The notes beneath the pieces are model-generated. The model saw only the letters and a list, made by a program, of their open reading frames with translations, was not told where the DNA came from and ran no database searches. The position numbers were made by a program, and so were the translations under genes. Below, piece by piece: positions 8,299 to 17,368 of a DNA stretch of 64,000 bases. Every line of letters starts with the position of its first letter. Position 1 is the stretch's first letter. Source of the DNA: Phreatobacter aquaticus. Lineage in GTDB: Bacteria; Pseudomonadota; Alphaproteobacteria; Rhizobiales; Phreatobacteraceae. The stretch spans positions 2,132,828 to 2,196,827 of the forward strand of contig NZ_CP039865.1 of the NCBI RefSeq assembly GCF_005160265.1, written 5' to 3'.

Positions 8299-8484
8299 AT
8301 GACAGAATTCCTCACGGCCCTCGGTCTCGTTCTTGTCATCGAGGGGCTGATTCTTGCGGCGTTCCCCGCGCGCGTCCGCGAAGCGCTGGAGGTGATGAGG
8401 ATCACACCGGACCAGCAATTGCGCATCGTGGGTCTTGTTTCCGCGGTAGCCGGACTTGCGGTGATCTGGTGGATGCGCGGCTGA
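8299..8484 (+). CDS. DUF2065 small membrane protein (YjeT-like)
   Basis: A 61-residue protein with two membrane helices (about 3-22 and 42-58) joined by a short charged loop FPARVREALEVMRITPDQQLR. This fits DUF2065. The family member YjeT also lies downstream of hflKC in E. coli, so the neighbourhood is conserved across proteobacteria and a link to the HflKC-FtsH complex is plausible though unproven. Translation begins only 19 bases after the T-run of a strong terminator, so read-through or a promoter inside hflC would be needed for expression. Confidence 0.8.
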   Translation: MTEFLTALGLVLVIEGLILAAFPARVREALEVMRITPDQQLRIVGLVSAVAGLAVIWWMRG

Positions 8485-8592
8485 GAAATGCTGCCCTGCG
8501 GCATCGCGACCAAAGACCCGATTGACATCGAGGCGCGTAGGATTGAAGGGAAGGGTAGGCTTCGCCCACCCTGCGAGACTTGAAGAAATCCA

Positions 8593-9375
8593 ATGGCCCA
8601 GTTCACGCTTCCGAAGAATTCCAAGATCACCGAGGGCAAGGTCTGGCCGAAGCCGTCCAGCGGCAATCGGCTGACCGAGTTCAAGATTTATCGCTGGAAT
8701 CCGGATGACGGCGCCAACCCGCATATCGACACCTATTACGTCGACCGCGACGATTGCGGGCCGATGGTGCTCGACGGCCTCATCTACATCAAGAACAAGA
8801 TCGACCCGACGCTGACGTTCCGCCGCTCCTGCCGCGAAGGTATCTGCGGCTCCTGCGCGATGAACATCGACGGCACCAACACGCTGGCCTGCACCAAGGG
8901 CATGGACGAGGTGAAGGCCGGCTCGGTGAAGATCTATCCGCTGCCGCATATGCCGGTGGTGAAGGATCTGGTCCCCGATCTCACCCGCTTCTACACCCAA
9001 CATGCGTCCATCGAGCCCTGGCTGAAGACGACGACTGCCCAGCCCGAGAAGGAATGGCGCCAGAGCCACGAGGACCGCGAGAAGCTCGACGGTCTCTACG
9101 AGTGCATCCTGTGCGCCTGCTGCTCGACCTCGTGCCCGAGCTATTGGTGGAACGGCGACCGCTATCTCGGTCCGGCCATCCTGCTGCAGGCCTATCGCTG
9201 GCTGATCGACAGCCGCGACGAGGCCACCGGCGAGCGCCTCGACAATCTCGAGGACCCTTTCCGGCTCTATCGCTGCCACACGATCATGAACTGCTCGAAG
9301 GCGTGCCCGAAGGGTCTGAACCCCGCCAAGGCGATCGCCGAGATCAAGAAAATGATGGTCGCCCGTCAGGTCTGA
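8593..9375 (+). CDS. sdhB: succinate dehydrogenase iron-sulfur subunit
   Basis: Electron-transfer subunit of respiratory complex II, carrying electrons from the flavoprotein SdhA to the membrane quinone site. The 260 residues contain the plant-type 2Fe-2S set C80, C85, C88 and C100 ([10 protein letters not shown]). The 4Fe-4S/3Fe-4S clusters follow in the C-terminal domain: [12 protein letters not shown] from residue 171, then [17 protein letters not shown]. Length is normal. Usually sdhB closes an sdhCDAB operon, but sdhC, sdhD and sdhA are not in this window. A 108-base spacer upstream contains TTGACA at 8522-8527 without a clear -10 partner. A terminator follows at 9399. Confidence 0.95.
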   Translation: MAQFTLPKNSKITEGKVWPKPSSGNRLTEFKIYRWNPDDGANPHIDTYYVDRDDCGPMVLDGLIYIKNKIDPTLTFRRSCREGICGSCAMNIDGTNTLACTKGMDEVKAGSVKIYPLPHMPVVKDLVPDLTRFYTQHASIEPWLKTTTAQPEKEWRQSHEDREKLDGLYECILCACCSTSCPSYWWNGDRYLGPAILLQAYRWLIDSRDEATGERLDNLEDPFRLYRCHTIMNCSKACPKGLNPAKAIAEIKKMMVARQV

Positions 9376-9398
9376 TCGAGCACCAACTGACCGATGCG

Positions 9399-9427
9399 AC
9401 GGCCGGGCTTGCCCGGCCGTTTTGCTT
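9399..9427 (+). terminator. intrinsic terminator after sdhB
   Basis: ACGGCCGGGC and GCCCGGCCGT form a perfect 10-bp inverted repeat with a 2-base centre (in RNA, probably an 8-bp stem with a 6-base loop), followed by TTTGCTTT. It lies 23 bases after the sdhB stop. Confidence 0.82.
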
Positions 9428-9547
9428 TCCGCGCATTCCCTTCGCCGCTTTTCAGCCGTGAAAATTCCCTAGCGGAAGCGGGTTCTCTCCGCGCCACCGC
9501 CTTCACCGGCCCGTGAACTTGTCGCTCCGCTCCGGGGAGGACCGTCC

Positions 9548-10900
9548 ATGGCCGATAGAAGCTCCATCTTTCGCTCGCCGCTGTTCAAGCTCGCCATCAT
9601 CGGCGTGCTGACGCTTCTCATGGTGGTCCCCCTGGTGCTTCTGTCCGGCTTGCGGGGGGAACGCTCTCAGCGCGCCGCCGAAGTCGTTGCGGAAGTCGCC
9701 GGGTCCTGGGCCAGCGAACAGACGCTGGTCGGCCCGATCCTGCTCTTGCCTTACGTTGCGCGCGGCGGCGACCAGAACGACATGCGCACCGTCAGGCGCG
9801 TCATGGTCGTTCTGCCGGAGACGCTCAAACAGGATGGTGAGATCACGACGGAAGGCCGCCGGCGCGGCATCTTTGAAATCCCGGTCTGGCGCGGGCAGAT
9901 CGCGATCGAGGCGCGGTTTGGCGCGGTCGACCTTCAGCGCATCGATCCCGCGGCGGTCGCGCCCGTCTGGGAGGAAGCGGCTGTCGTCTTCAACGTCTCC
10001 GATCCTCGCGGCCTGGAGCGCGAAGTCAGTGTCCGAATCGGCGACCAGGCGGCAGTGCTCGAGCCCGGCGGTGGTCCTTTCGCCTTTCAGGCGCCGACCC
10101 TCTTCGCCCCCGTGACCGGCCTTGACGGCTCACAGCCGTTCAATGTGTCCGCCCGCTTCGATCTCAAGGGTTCGCGCGCCTTCGGCCTGTCGCCGATCGG
10201 CCGGACGTCGACGATTGCGCTTCGCTCCAACTGGGCGCATCCGAGCTTCTTCGGCACCTTCCTGCCGACTGCCCGGGACGTGAGTGAGGCCGGCTTCACC
10301 GCAAGCTGGTCTGTGCCGCATTACGCGAGGCCCGTGCCGCAGACCTTTGTCGCGGATGCCACCATGTTCCAGCGGCTCGTCCAGGCCCGGTCCGGCGTGC
10401 GCTTCTTCCAGCCGGTTGACGTCTATCACCTGGTCGAACGGGCGCTGAAATACGGCATCCTGGTCATCGGTGCGGCCTTCATCGTGGTGTTTCTCATGGA
10501 GATCACGGCCAAGCGGCCGTTTCATCCGGTCCAGTACCTGCTCGTCGGCGTGGCGTTGGCGGTCTTCTATCTGCTGCTTCTGTCCTTCGCCGAGCATATC
10601 GGTTTCGCGGCCGCCTATGCGTTGGCAACGGCGGCGATTGTCGGTCTTGTCGCGCTCTATGTCGGCCTCGCCTTTGGGCGCTTGCGCGAGGGACTGATGG
10701 TCGGTGCCGAACTGCTGGTCGCCTATGGACTGCTCTACACAGTGCTGCGCTCGGAGGATTACGCGCTGCTCACCGGCTCGGTCGTCGTCTTTGTTGCGCT
10801 CGCGGCTGTGATGCTGATCACGGTCAAGACCGACTGGTCGGCACTGTCCAGCCCGCCGAGGCCGCAGAAACCGGCTGCGGAGCCCTCAACGATGGGTTAA
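9548..10900 (+). CDS. creD: inner membrane protein CreD family
   Basis: A 450-residue protein matching CreD/CET: an N-terminal membrane segment (about 12-32), then a large periplasmic region starting with GSWASEQTLVGPILLLPY. After FQPVDVYHLVERALKYGILVIGAAF come about five C-terminal membrane helices ending near residue 430. CreD proteins influence envelope properties such as colicin E2 tolerance, and are induced with beta-lactam responses through CreBC or BlrAB; the mechanism is unknown. No creBC or other two-component pair is adjacent here. GGGGAGGACC just upstream is a good ribosome binding site for the ATG. Confidence 0.88.
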   Translation: MADRSSIFRSPLFKLAIIGVLTLLMVVPLVLLSGLRGERSQRAAEVVAEVAGSWASEQTLVGPILLLPYVARGGDQNDMRTVRRVMVVLPETLKQDGEITTEGRRRGIFEIPVWRGQIAIEARFGAVDLQRIDPAAVAPVWEEAAVVFNVSDPRGLEREVSVRIGDQAAVLEPGGGPFAFQAPTLFAPVTGLDGSQPFNVSARFDLKGSRAFGLSPIGRTSTIALRSNWAHPSFFGTFLPTARDVSEAGFTASWSVPHYARPVPQTFVADATMFQRLVQARSGVRFFQPVDVYHLVERALKYGILVIGAAFIVVFLMEITAKRPFHPVQYLLVGVALAVFYLLLLSFAEHIGFAAAYALATAAIVGLVALYVGLAFGRLREGLMVGAELLVAYGLLYTVLRSEDYALLTGSVVVFVALAAVMLITVKTDWSALSSPPRPQKPAAEPSTMG

Positions 10901-11011
10901 CCATGGCGTGAGCATTGTCGCGATTGCGCGAGCTCCGCCATCGAACCGCCGCAGGGCTTGAACAGATTGGGCGGGTTCGCACGTTGCGCCGCAGGTAAAT
11001 CGGATTCGCCC

Positions 11012-11719
11012 ATGACGCGCCTCGCCGCTGTGTTGCTTGCTACCGTCGCCCTGGCGGGTTGCACGTCCTCGCGTTTCGACGGCTTCTCGACCGCATCGGT
11101 GCCCCCCACGGGCTCCGACCGGATGGATGGTTCGTTCGGCCGTGGCCAGCCTGATATGCCGCCGCCGCAGCGCCGGCCGGGCGCCGCCGATCAGGACGTC
11201 ATCCCGGGTGGCGAGCCCGGTCCTGCCGGTTCGGTGACCACCGAAGACATTCCGCCGCCGCCGACGTCTGGCGGGCGTTCCGATCTCGGCCCGCCCGCGA
11301 TCGACCCGGCCTTGCGGCCGAGCGAGCCGAATGCCCAGCCACGTATCATGCAGGAAGAGCCGCCGCGCGTCGGCAGTGGTGGCCCGCCGACGCCCCCGCC
11401 GGTTGTCTCCGCCCTGCCGCGCCAGGAAACGGCGCGCGCCGCGCCTACGGCGACGGCCATCGCCGGCACATGGACCGTCACCGATGCCGGCGACCGCTGC
11501 CGCATCACGCTGACGTCTTCGCCGCTGTTTGAATTCTATCGCGCCAATCCGCAGAACTGCCGTGCACCGTCCCTGGCCCGGATCAATGCCTGGGAGCAGC
11601 GCGGCAACGAGGTTGTGCTGCTACAGCCGGGAGGCCGTGTGGCAGCTCGCCTGTTTCCTGAGGGCGGCGGCTATTCCGGCCAGACCAGCAGCGGCGCGTC
11701 CGTCACCATGCAGCGCTGA
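11012..11719 (+). CDS. lipoprotein with AprI/Inh (Omp19-like) protease-inhibitor domain
   Basis: A 235-residue lipoprotein. The signal MTRLAAVLLATVALAGC has a clear lipobox, with lipidated C17. Residues 18 to about 140 form a Pro/Gly-rich linker, including PPPQRRPG and PPPPTSGGRS. The C-terminal 90 residues (from TAIAGTWTVTDAGDRCRITL, with NCRAPSL and a final GYSGQTSSGASVTM) show the beta-barrel pattern of metalloprotease inhibitor Inh/Omp19. In Brucella the related Omp19 is an outer-membrane lipoprotein that inhibits proteases. The ATG at 11012 was chosen because it starts the signal peptide; an in-frame start at 10958 adds 18 unlikely residues. Confidence 0.8.
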   Translation: MTRLAAVLLATVALAGCTSSRFDGFSTASVPPTGSDRMDGSFGRGQPDMPPPQRRPGAADQDVIPGGEPGPAGSVTTEDIPPPPTSGGRSDLGPPAIDPALRPSEPNAQPRIMQEEPPRVGSGGPPTPPPVVSALPRQETARAAPTATAIAGTWTVTDAGDRCRITLTSSPLFEFYRANPQNCRAPSLARINAWEQRGNEVVLLQPGGRVAARLFPEGGGYSGQTSSGASVTMQR

Positions 11720-11733
11720 GCCGCGCCAGCACG

Positions 11734-12342
11734 TCAGGTGCGCGTGCCCGCAACGAACTGGCGGGAGAGGCGGGCCTGCTTGCGGAGCAACCTCACCTGC
11801 GTGTCGAACAGGGCTGCCGCAAGCGAGGACCCATCGGTCCAGGCCTCGCGCCACAACGACAGCGGGCTTGCCGGCGGGGTCGTGACATCGGCGAACACGT
11901 CCCCCGAGGCATAGCTGATCTTGCCCTCGAAACGTGCGGCCAGCCGCTGCATCGCGCGGTTCGCCGGCAGGCAGGACATGACCAGGTTCTCGACGCCGCG
12001 ATTGCGGGCTGTGAGCAACAGACGGCGGAACAGTGCTGTTCCGATGCCGGTCAGGCGCCAATCGTCCTCGACTGTCACGGCAACCTCGCCCGAGCCTGTC
12101 TCGGGCAGCAGCCGAAGCTCAGCAGCGCCACGCAGCGCGCCCTCGACGAAGAAGCCATGGACCAGAGCATCCGGCCCAAGCGCCTTCTCGGCATAGGTGA
12201 TGATTGTCTGGTCGGAAACGCCGGCGGCGAAGCGGCAATGCCGCGCCTGGGGATCGAGCCGCAACAGATGGTTGCGAAATGCCGCGGTTTCCCATGGCAG
12301 CAGCTTGCGGATCACGCCGGGGGTCGTGAAATCGTCCATCAT
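11734..12342 (-). CDS. GNAT family N-acetyltransferase
   Basis: About 202 residues with the GNAT fold. The acetyl-CoA-binding motif A reads GSGEVAVTVEDDWRLTGIGTALFRRLL, continuing into LLTARNRGVENLVMSCLPANRAMQRLAARF. The acceptor substrate is unknown. The start ATG at 12342 has GAGGA 8 bases upstream; an in-frame ATG 45 bases further upstream is less likely. The gene runs opposite to its left neighbour, with only 14 bases between the two stop codons. To its right lie the rpmE terminator and rpmE on the same strand. Confidence 0.75.
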   Translation of the reverse strand: MMDDFTTPGVIRKLLPWETAAFRNHLLRLDPQARHCRFAAGVSDQTIITYAEKALGPDALVHGFFVEGALRGAAELRLLPETGSGEVAVTVEDDWRLTGIGTALFRRLLLTARNRGVENLVMSCLPANRAMQRLAARFEGKISYASGDVFADVTTPPASPLSLWREAWTDGSSLAAALFDTQVRLLRKQARLSRQFVAGTRT

Positions 12343-12501
12343 CGCATCGGTCCTCGCTGTCCTGCCTTGGCGGCGGACGTGACGCATGAACCCTGAAGCC
12401 TTGAACGTGTTTCCCTGAGCGATCGTCTACCCCGAACCGCCGATGCGCGCCACCGCAAATATTGCAGTGCAGCATGACATCGGCGTGTTCCTGCCGCGCG
12501 C

Positions 12502-12534
12502 AAAACAAAACCCCCGGCGCGAAGCCGGGGGTTC
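12502..12534 (-). terminator. intrinsic terminator of rpmE
   Basis: Read on the minus strand, AACCCCCGGC and GCCGGGGGTT form a 10-bp stem with a 5-base loop, followed by TTGTTTTG. It lies 24 bases after the rpmE stop codon. Confidence 0.85.
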
Positions 12535-12558
12535 TGGTCGCCAGAGCTGGCGGAATTC

Positions 12559-12789
12559 TTACTTCTTGATCGCGCCGATCGAGCCGAACTTGGCGCTGAA
12601 GCGCGACAGGCGGCCACCGCGGTCCATCAGCTGGGCCGAGCCGCCGGTCCAGGCCGGATGCGACGTCGGATCGATGTCGAGCTGCATCACGTCGCCTTCC
12701 TTGCCGTAGGTCGAGCGGGTCATGTACTCGGTACCATCGGTCATCACGATCTTGATGGTGTGGTAGTCGGGATGGATGCCGGTCTTCAT
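12559..12789 (-). CDS. rpmE: 50S ribosomal protein L31
   Basis: Small bridge protein linking the 50S central protuberance with the 30S head. The 76 residues show [21 protein letters not shown], then [24 protein letters not shown] and [14 protein letters not shown]. It has no cysteines, so it is the zinc-independent (C-minus) form, usual in alphaproteobacteria. GAGGA on the minus strand 8 bases upstream supports the ATG at 12789. Just 5' of that site is a small hairpin (12807-12828). The gene is divergent from the ABC exporter gene and ends at a strong terminator. Confidence 0.97.
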   Translation of the reverse strand: MKTGIHPDYHTIKIVMTDGTEYMTRSTYGKEGDVMQLDIDPTSHPAWTGGSAQLMDRGGRLSRFSAKFGSIGAIKK

Positions 12790-12806
12790 GGGTTCGTCCT
12801 CAGGGG

Positions 12807-12828
12807 GTGCCGGGCCAACGGTCGGCAC
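12807..12828 (-). promoter_or_regulatory. inverted repeat in the rpmE leader
   Basis: GTGCCG and CGGCAC arms (6 bp) with a 10-base spacer lie immediately upstream of the rpmE ribosome binding site. Position and size would fit a leader hairpin for autogenous control, which is known for L31 in other bacteria; the sequence here has not been shown to do this. Confidence 0.3.
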
Positions 12829-12984
12829 GCGGAGAGAGTGTTCAATTCGGAAAGCGGGCTCATACGCGAAGTCAGCCGGCATTTCAAGGCTGCCTGTGCT
12901 TTGATATGGATCGCGGCAGCGGTGGCGTCGCCCACTTAAGAACCCATCTGTATCAGATCGATCCGACAAGGTACGCCTGCCCTC

Positions 12985-14811
12985 ATGACCTCCCCCGAAC
13001 AGACCAAGGCTGCCGAAGCCGGAACGCCTGCGACACGCCGCCCGCGGCTGAGGCCGCTGATGATGCTGGCCCCCTTCGTCGCCCGCTATCCCGGCATGCT
13101 GGCCGGTGCGGCCGTGGCGCTTGTCTTTGCCTCGCTCGCAACCCTAGTCGTGCCGCTCGCGATCCGCCGGATGATCGATTTCGGCTTTTCGACTGATGGC
13201 ATGATCACCCAGTATTTCGGCATGCTGATCGGTGTGGCGCTCGTCCTCGCGGTTGCCTCGGCGATGCGCTTCTATCTGGTCACCACGATTGGCGAACGGG
13301 TGGTCGCCGATGTCCGCGCCGCGGTGTTCCGCCATCTGACAACGCTGTCGCCGGCCTTCTTTGACACGGCGAAGATCGGCGAGGTCGTCTCGCGCGTCAC
13401 CGCCGACACCACACAGATCAAATCGGCTGTCGGCGTCTCGGTCTCGATCGCGCTGCGCAACACGATCATGTTCCTTGGTGCGGTTGCCATGATGGTGGTC
13501 ACCAGCCCGCAGCTTTCCCTCTATGTGCTGGGCGCCATTCCGCTGCTCGTCCTGCCGCTGGTGGCCTTCGGGCGCGACGTGCGCCGCCGCTCGCGCATCG
13601 CGCAGGACCGGCTGGCGGATGCCACCGGCTATGCCAACGAGAACATCCAGGCCGTGCGCACCATGCAGGCCTTCACGGCAGAGCCGACGGTGATCGGCCG
13701 CTTCACCCAGGCTGCCGAGGATGCCTATGCGACGGCGCGCGATGCCACCCGCGCACGATCGGTGCTCACCGCGGTCATCATCTTCCTCGTGTTTTCCAGC
13801 GTTGTCGGCATCCTGTGGGCAGGAGCCCAGCAGGTGCTGTCCGGCGCGCTGTCATCGGGACGGCTGTCGCAGTTCGTGCTCTATGCGGTGTTTGCCGCAA
13901 GTTCGCTGTCGCAGCTCTCGGAGGTCTGGAGCGAGCTCAGCCAGGCATCGGGTGCGGCCGAGCGCATCGCCGAGATTTTCGACGAACAGCCCGCCGTGAA
14001 GCCGCCGGCCCATCCGCTGCCGCTGCCCGAACCGCCGCGCGGCGAAGTCGGCTTCGTCGCGGTCCGGTTCGCTTATCCGGCAAGCCCGGACGTCAAGGTG
14101 CTGGATGGCGTCACCTTCACCATCAAGCCGGGCGAGAAGGTCGCCATCGTCGGCCCGTCGGGCGCCGGCAAATCCACCATCTTCTCGCTCCTGCTCAGGT
14201 TCTATGATCCGGCGGGCGGCGTCATCCGCTTTGACGGCGTGCCGATCAACGAGGCCGATCCGAAGGCGCTGCGCAGCCGCATCGCGCTGGTGCCGCAGGA
14301 CGTCGTGGTGTTCGGCATGAGCGTTGCCGACAACATCCGCTATGGGCGCCCCGAGGCCACAGACGCCGAGGTGATGGAGGCGGCAAAGCTTGCCTTCGCC
14401 GACGAGTTCATCACGCGTATGCCCGGGGGCTATGGCAGCCTGATCGGCGAGCGTGGCGTGACACTGTCCGGCGGCCAGCGCCAGCGCATCGCCATTGCCC
14501 GCGCCATCCTGCGGGATGCGCCGCTCCTGCTGCTCGACGAGGCGACCTCGGCCCTCGACGCCGAGAGCGAGACCATGGTCCAGCGCGCGCTATCCAGGCT
14601 GATGGAAGGTCGGACCACACTGGTCATCGCCCATCGGCTCGCGACCGTGCTGACCTGCGATCGCATCCTCGTCATGGACGAGGGGAGGGTGGTCGAGGAG
14701 GGCACGCATGCCTCGCTGGTCGCGGCAGGCGGCCTCTATGCCCGTCTCGCGGACCTGCAGTTCAATCAGGGACCGGCGCTCGCCCAGGTGTCGCTGCCGG
14801 CAGCGCTATGA
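12985..14811 (+). CDS. MsbA-like ABC exporter (fused permease and ATPase)
   Basis: A 608-residue half-transporter. The type IV ABC exporter membrane domain spans about residues 25-320, with six helices. The nucleotide-binding domain spans about 350-595, with Walker [10 protein letters not shown] (390-398), Q-loop VPQD, signature LSGGQRQR, Walker [13 protein letters not shown] and H-loop IAHR. It should work as a homodimer in the inner membrane. MsbA-type members export lipids, but the true substrate cannot be read from sequence. In rhizobia a gene of this type is typically divergent from rpmE, as here. Its last 6 bases overlap the convergent acetyltransferase gene. Confidence 0.9.
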   Translation: MTSPEQTKAAEAGTPATRRPRLRPLMMLAPFVARYPGMLAGAAVALVFASLATLVVPLAIRRMIDFGFSTDGMITQYFGMLIGVALVLAVASAMRFYLVTTIGERVVADVRAAVFRHLTTLSPAFFDTAKIGEVVSRVTADTTQIKSAVGVSVSIALRNTIMFLGAVAMMVVTSPQLSLYVLGAIPLLVLPLVAFGRDVRRRSRIAQDRLADATGYANENIQAVRTMQAFTAEPTVIGRFTQAAEDAYATARDATRARSVLTAVIIFLVFSSVVGILWAGAQQVLSGALSSGRLSQFVLYAVFAASSLSQLSEVWSELSQASGAAERIAEIFDEQPAVKPPAHPLPLPEPPRGEVGFVAVRFAYPASPDVKVLDGVTFTIKPGEKVAIVGPSGAGKSTIFSLLLRFYDPAGGVIRFDGVPINEADPKALRSRIALVPQDVVVFGMSVADNIRYGRPEATDAEVMEAAKLAFADEFITRMPGGYGSLIGERGVTLSGGQRQRIAIARAILRDAPLLLLDEATSALDAESETMVQRALSRLMEGRTTLVIAHRLATVLTCDRILVMDEGRVVEEGTHASLVAAGGLYARLADLQFNQGPALAQVSLPAAL

Positions 14812-15261
14812 GCCGCCAGCCGGCGTCCAGGCCATGAGGTCGATGGCGGCGCCCTGCTCGTTGCTCCGTCCGCCGGTCCGCGTGAAGCCCTGCTTGCGAT
14901 AGAAGGCGATCGCGCGGGCGTTGTCCGCGTTGACGTCGAGGCTCAGTCCACCCGGCACGAGGCGCTTGGCCTCGTCCATCAGCACCTGTCCGATATCGGT
15001 GCCCTGATGGGCCAAGCCGACCAGCATCTGGTCAATCCAGCCGGTCTGCGGATCGATGGTGACGAAGCCCGCAACCTGCTCGTCTTGGAAGGCGAGGACA
15101 ACGGCAACGCCATCCCGCATGAATCCCCGGATGCGCTCGGCAAACCAATCTCGCCGTCGCTCGAAGTCGATCCGCGGATAGGCCTGCGTCCAGGCGCTGG
15201 TCCACAGCCCGGTCAGCGCCGGCAGATCGGCGTCTTCGCAGGCCTGAAGCCGCACCGTCAC
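14806..15261 (-). CDS. GNAT family N-acetyltransferase
   Basis: A 151-residue acetyltransferase with an N-terminal beta-alpha start ([20 protein letters not shown]), a strand [17 protein letters not shown], and motif A-like [37 protein letters not shown] is the hallmark GNAT helix-strand near the C-terminus. The substrate is unknown. Its GTG start overlaps the stop of the MotB/OmpA-like gene upstream on the same strand (GTGA), which makes it the third gene of an operon with the proton-channel pair. Its 3' end overlaps the ABC exporter gene by 6 bases in convergent orientation. Confidence 0.82.
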   Translation of the reverse strand: MTVRLQACEDADLPALTGLWTSAWTQAYPRIDFERRRDWFAERIRGFMRDGVAVVLAFQDEQVAGFVTIDPQTGWIDQMLVGLAHQGTDIGQVLMDEAKRLVPGGLSLDVNADNARAIAFYRKQGFTRTGGRSNEQGAAIDLMAWTPAGGS

Positions 15262-16289
15262 CGGTCGGTAAGCCTCAACTCGATGCGCCGGTTGCGCGAC
15301 AGTGCCTCCGGGCTATCGCCGGGCTCGATCGGCTGGAATTCGCCAAAGCCCGCCGCCACCAACCGGCGGGGCGAGATGCCCTTCGAGATCAGGTATTGCA
15401 CCACGGCGATGGAGCGCGCGGCCGAGAGATCCCAGTTCGACTGGAAGCGGCCGGCGCCTGAGATCGGCCGGGCATCGGTATGGCCATCCACCCGCAGCAC
15501 CCAGGGGATGTCGCCGGGGATCTCGCGTTCCAGCTGCAGGAGGGCTGACGCGAGCTTGTCGAGTTCCGCTCGCCCGCCTGGCTCCACCACCGCCTGGCTC
15601 GAGGCAAAGAACACTTCCGAGCCGAACACGAAGCGGTCGCCCACCACCCGGATGTCTGAGCGGTCGGCAAGAATTTCGCGCAGGCGACCGAAGAATTCCG
15701 AGCGGTAGCGCGACAGTTCCTGCACGCGCTGGGCCAGCGCCAGATTGAGCCGCCGCCCCAGATCGGAGATGCGCGCCTGCGAATCGCGGTCGCGGGCCTC
15801 GCTCGCGCCAAGCGTTTCTTCCAGCGCTGCCAGCTGGCGCCGCAAGGCCGCGATCTGCTGGTTGAGCAGCTCAACCTGTGCGAGGGCCGCCTGCGATACC
15901 TGCTGCTGAATGGCGAGCTGGCCCTCCAGCGTGGCGATGCGCCCGCCGGCCGTGCCCACCTGGCCGCGTGCCGTCTCGGCAAGGGCCTGCAGCCGTCGCC
16001 GCTCGGATTCGGCTGTATCCAGCGTCGAGGTCAGCGCGTTGACATTGTCCTGCAGGCTTTGCCGCTGGCCCCGTTCCAACTGGAGAAGGTCGCTGAGCTC
16101 GGCGAGTTGCCGGTTCAGCCGGTTCATCGCGTCGTCCTTGCCGGCGATGTCGCGCGACAGGAAGAACTGCGCCAACATGAAAACCGACAGCATGAAGATG
16201 ATGGCGAGCAGGAAGGTCGACAGGGCGTCGACGAAGCCGGGCCAGTAATCGATCCCGCGCTCGCCGCGGTTTCTGCGCGACAGCGCCAT
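15258..16289 (-). CDS. MotB/OmpA-like peptidoglycan-binding protein
   Basis: A 343-residue membrane-anchored protein. A short cytoplasmic N-terminus is followed by one helix (about 22-45, starting PGFVDALSTFLLAIIFML). The Asp in FVDAL sits where MotB carries its proton-carrying Asp. A long coiled coil spans about 50-205. The C-terminal OmpA-like domain has VDGHTDARPI, SNWDLSAARSIAVVQYLI and SRNRRIELRL. It most likely works with the MotA/ExbB-like protein just upstream to couple proton flow to work on peptidoglycan. This pair is widespread in rhizobia but its role is not well defined. It is not flagellar MotB, as no motility genes are nearby. Confidence 0.82.
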   Translation of the reverse strand: MALSRRNRGERGIDYWPGFVDALSTFLLAIIFMLSVFMLAQFFLSRDIAGKDDAMNRLNRQLAELSDLLQLERGQRQSLQDNVNALTSTLDTAESERRRLQALAETARGQVGTAGGRIATLEGQLAIQQQVSQAALAQVELLNQQIAALRRQLAALEETLGASEARDRDSQARISDLGRRLNLALAQRVQELSRYRSEFFGRLREILADRSDIRVVGDRFVFGSEVFFASSQAVVEPGGRAELDKLASALLQLEREIPGDIPWVLRVDGHTDARPISGAGRFQSNWDLSAARSIAVVQYLISKGISPRRLVAAGFGEFQPIEPGDSPEALSRNRRIELRLTDR

Positions 16290-16290
16290 G

Positions 16291-17286
16291 TCAGGACCTG
16301 CCCGCGCGTTCGCTCAACAATTGTTCAAGCAGCTTTCGGATCTCGCGCTGGTCGCCTGACTGCGCCTCCACCCAGTCGCGGATCATCTGCTGTTCGGAAC
16401 GCATGTGGGTGACAAGCCCTTGGATGCCCTCGGCCAGATTGGCCATGGCGGCAGTGGCGCGCTGGCTGGATTGCCCCTCGGCCATCGCCTCGCGCAGACG
16501 CTCGAAGGCGCGCTGAAGGTCGGCGACACTGACGCCACCCGACCCGTCACCCGTATTCGGGTTGATCACGGCCATGTCGTGCACGGTGGACGACAGCCAG
16601 TCCTCGACTTCGGTGTAGAAGCGGTTCTGCGCCTGGCTTGCCTGGAGGTCGAGGAAGCCCAGCACGAGTGAGCCGGACAGTCCGAACAGCGAGGACGAAA
16701 ACGCGATGCCCATGCCGGACAGCGGCTCGGCGAGGCCGCGCTTCATGTCCTCGAAGATCGTGCCGAGTTCCCCCTGGGTCGACAGCGAATTGATCACTCG
16801 GCCCACCGACGTGACCGTTTCGATCAGGCCCCAGAACGTGCCGAGCAGGCCGAGGAAGACCAAGAGGCCGGTCAGGTAGCGGGAGAGCTCGCGGCCCTCG
16901 TCGAGGCGGGTCGCAAGCGAATCCAGCAGGCTGCGCATGGTCTGGGTCGAGATCGCCATGCGGCCGACCCGGTCGCCGAGCATGGTCGCCATCGGTGCCA
17001 GCAGGACCGGCATCCGGTCGACCGTAAGACCCGGATCGGCGAGCCTGAACGTATTGACCCAGCGCACCTCGGGAAACAGGCGGATGATCTGGCGGATCGC
17101 CAGAACGATACCGATAAAGCAGACCGCGCCGATGAGTCCGTTCAGGCCTGGATTGGCCATGAAGGCGATCATCACCTCACGCTGCAGCACGACGGCGACG
17201 AGCACAACCAGAGCCAGAAAGACCAGGATCCTGAGCAGGAAGATCCGCGGGGACGTGACCTTGAAGGGATCGAGTTCGCGGGCCAT
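16291..17286 (-). CDS. MotA/TolQ/ExbB proton-channel family protein
   Basis: A 331-residue inner-membrane protein. Helices lie at about 18-38 and 45-65. Then comes a cytoplasmic segment, and a conserved pair of helices: GLLVFLGLLGTFWGLIETV around 140-160 and GIAFSSSLFGLSGSLVLGFLDL around 195-220. That pair is the MotA/TolQ/ExbB channel signature. A helical C-terminal tail of about 110 residues follows. One base separates it from the MotB/OmpA-like gene. The ATG at 17286 is preferred over an in-frame GTG two codons earlier. The long tail differs from classical ExbB or TolQ and resembles the stand-alone rhizobial pair. Confidence 0.82.
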   Translation of the reverse strand: MARELDPFKVTSPRIFLLRILVFLALVVLVAVVLQREVMIAFMANPGLNGLIGAVCFIGIVLAIRQIIRLFPEVRWVNTFRLADPGLTVDRMPVLLAPMATMLGDRVGRMAISTQTMRSLLDSLATRLDEGRELSRYLTGLLVFLGLLGTFWGLIETVTSVGRVINSLSTQGELGTIFEDMKRGLAEPLSGMGIAFSSSLFGLSGSLVLGFLDLQASQAQNRFYTEVEDWLSSTVHDMAVINPNTGDGSGGVSVADLQRAFERLREAMAEGQSSQRATAAMANLAEGIQGLVTHMRSEQQMIRDWVEAQSGDQREIRKLLEQLLSERAGRS

Positions 17287-17368
17287 AGGCACTCTTGCAG
17301 CGGTTCACGGAGGTTCTGCGGACAAGGCTAACCCGCGCGCGCGCCGATGAGAAGCATATCGCTGTGGC

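Noticed and set aside
15258-17286. Possible Zorya-type anti-phage system (ZorA/ZorB-like pair)
   Set aside because: The MotA-like and OmpA-like pair fits superficially, but no ZorC, ZorD or ZorE helicase/nuclease genes are adjacent. The neighbours are core genes, so a general envelope role is more likely.
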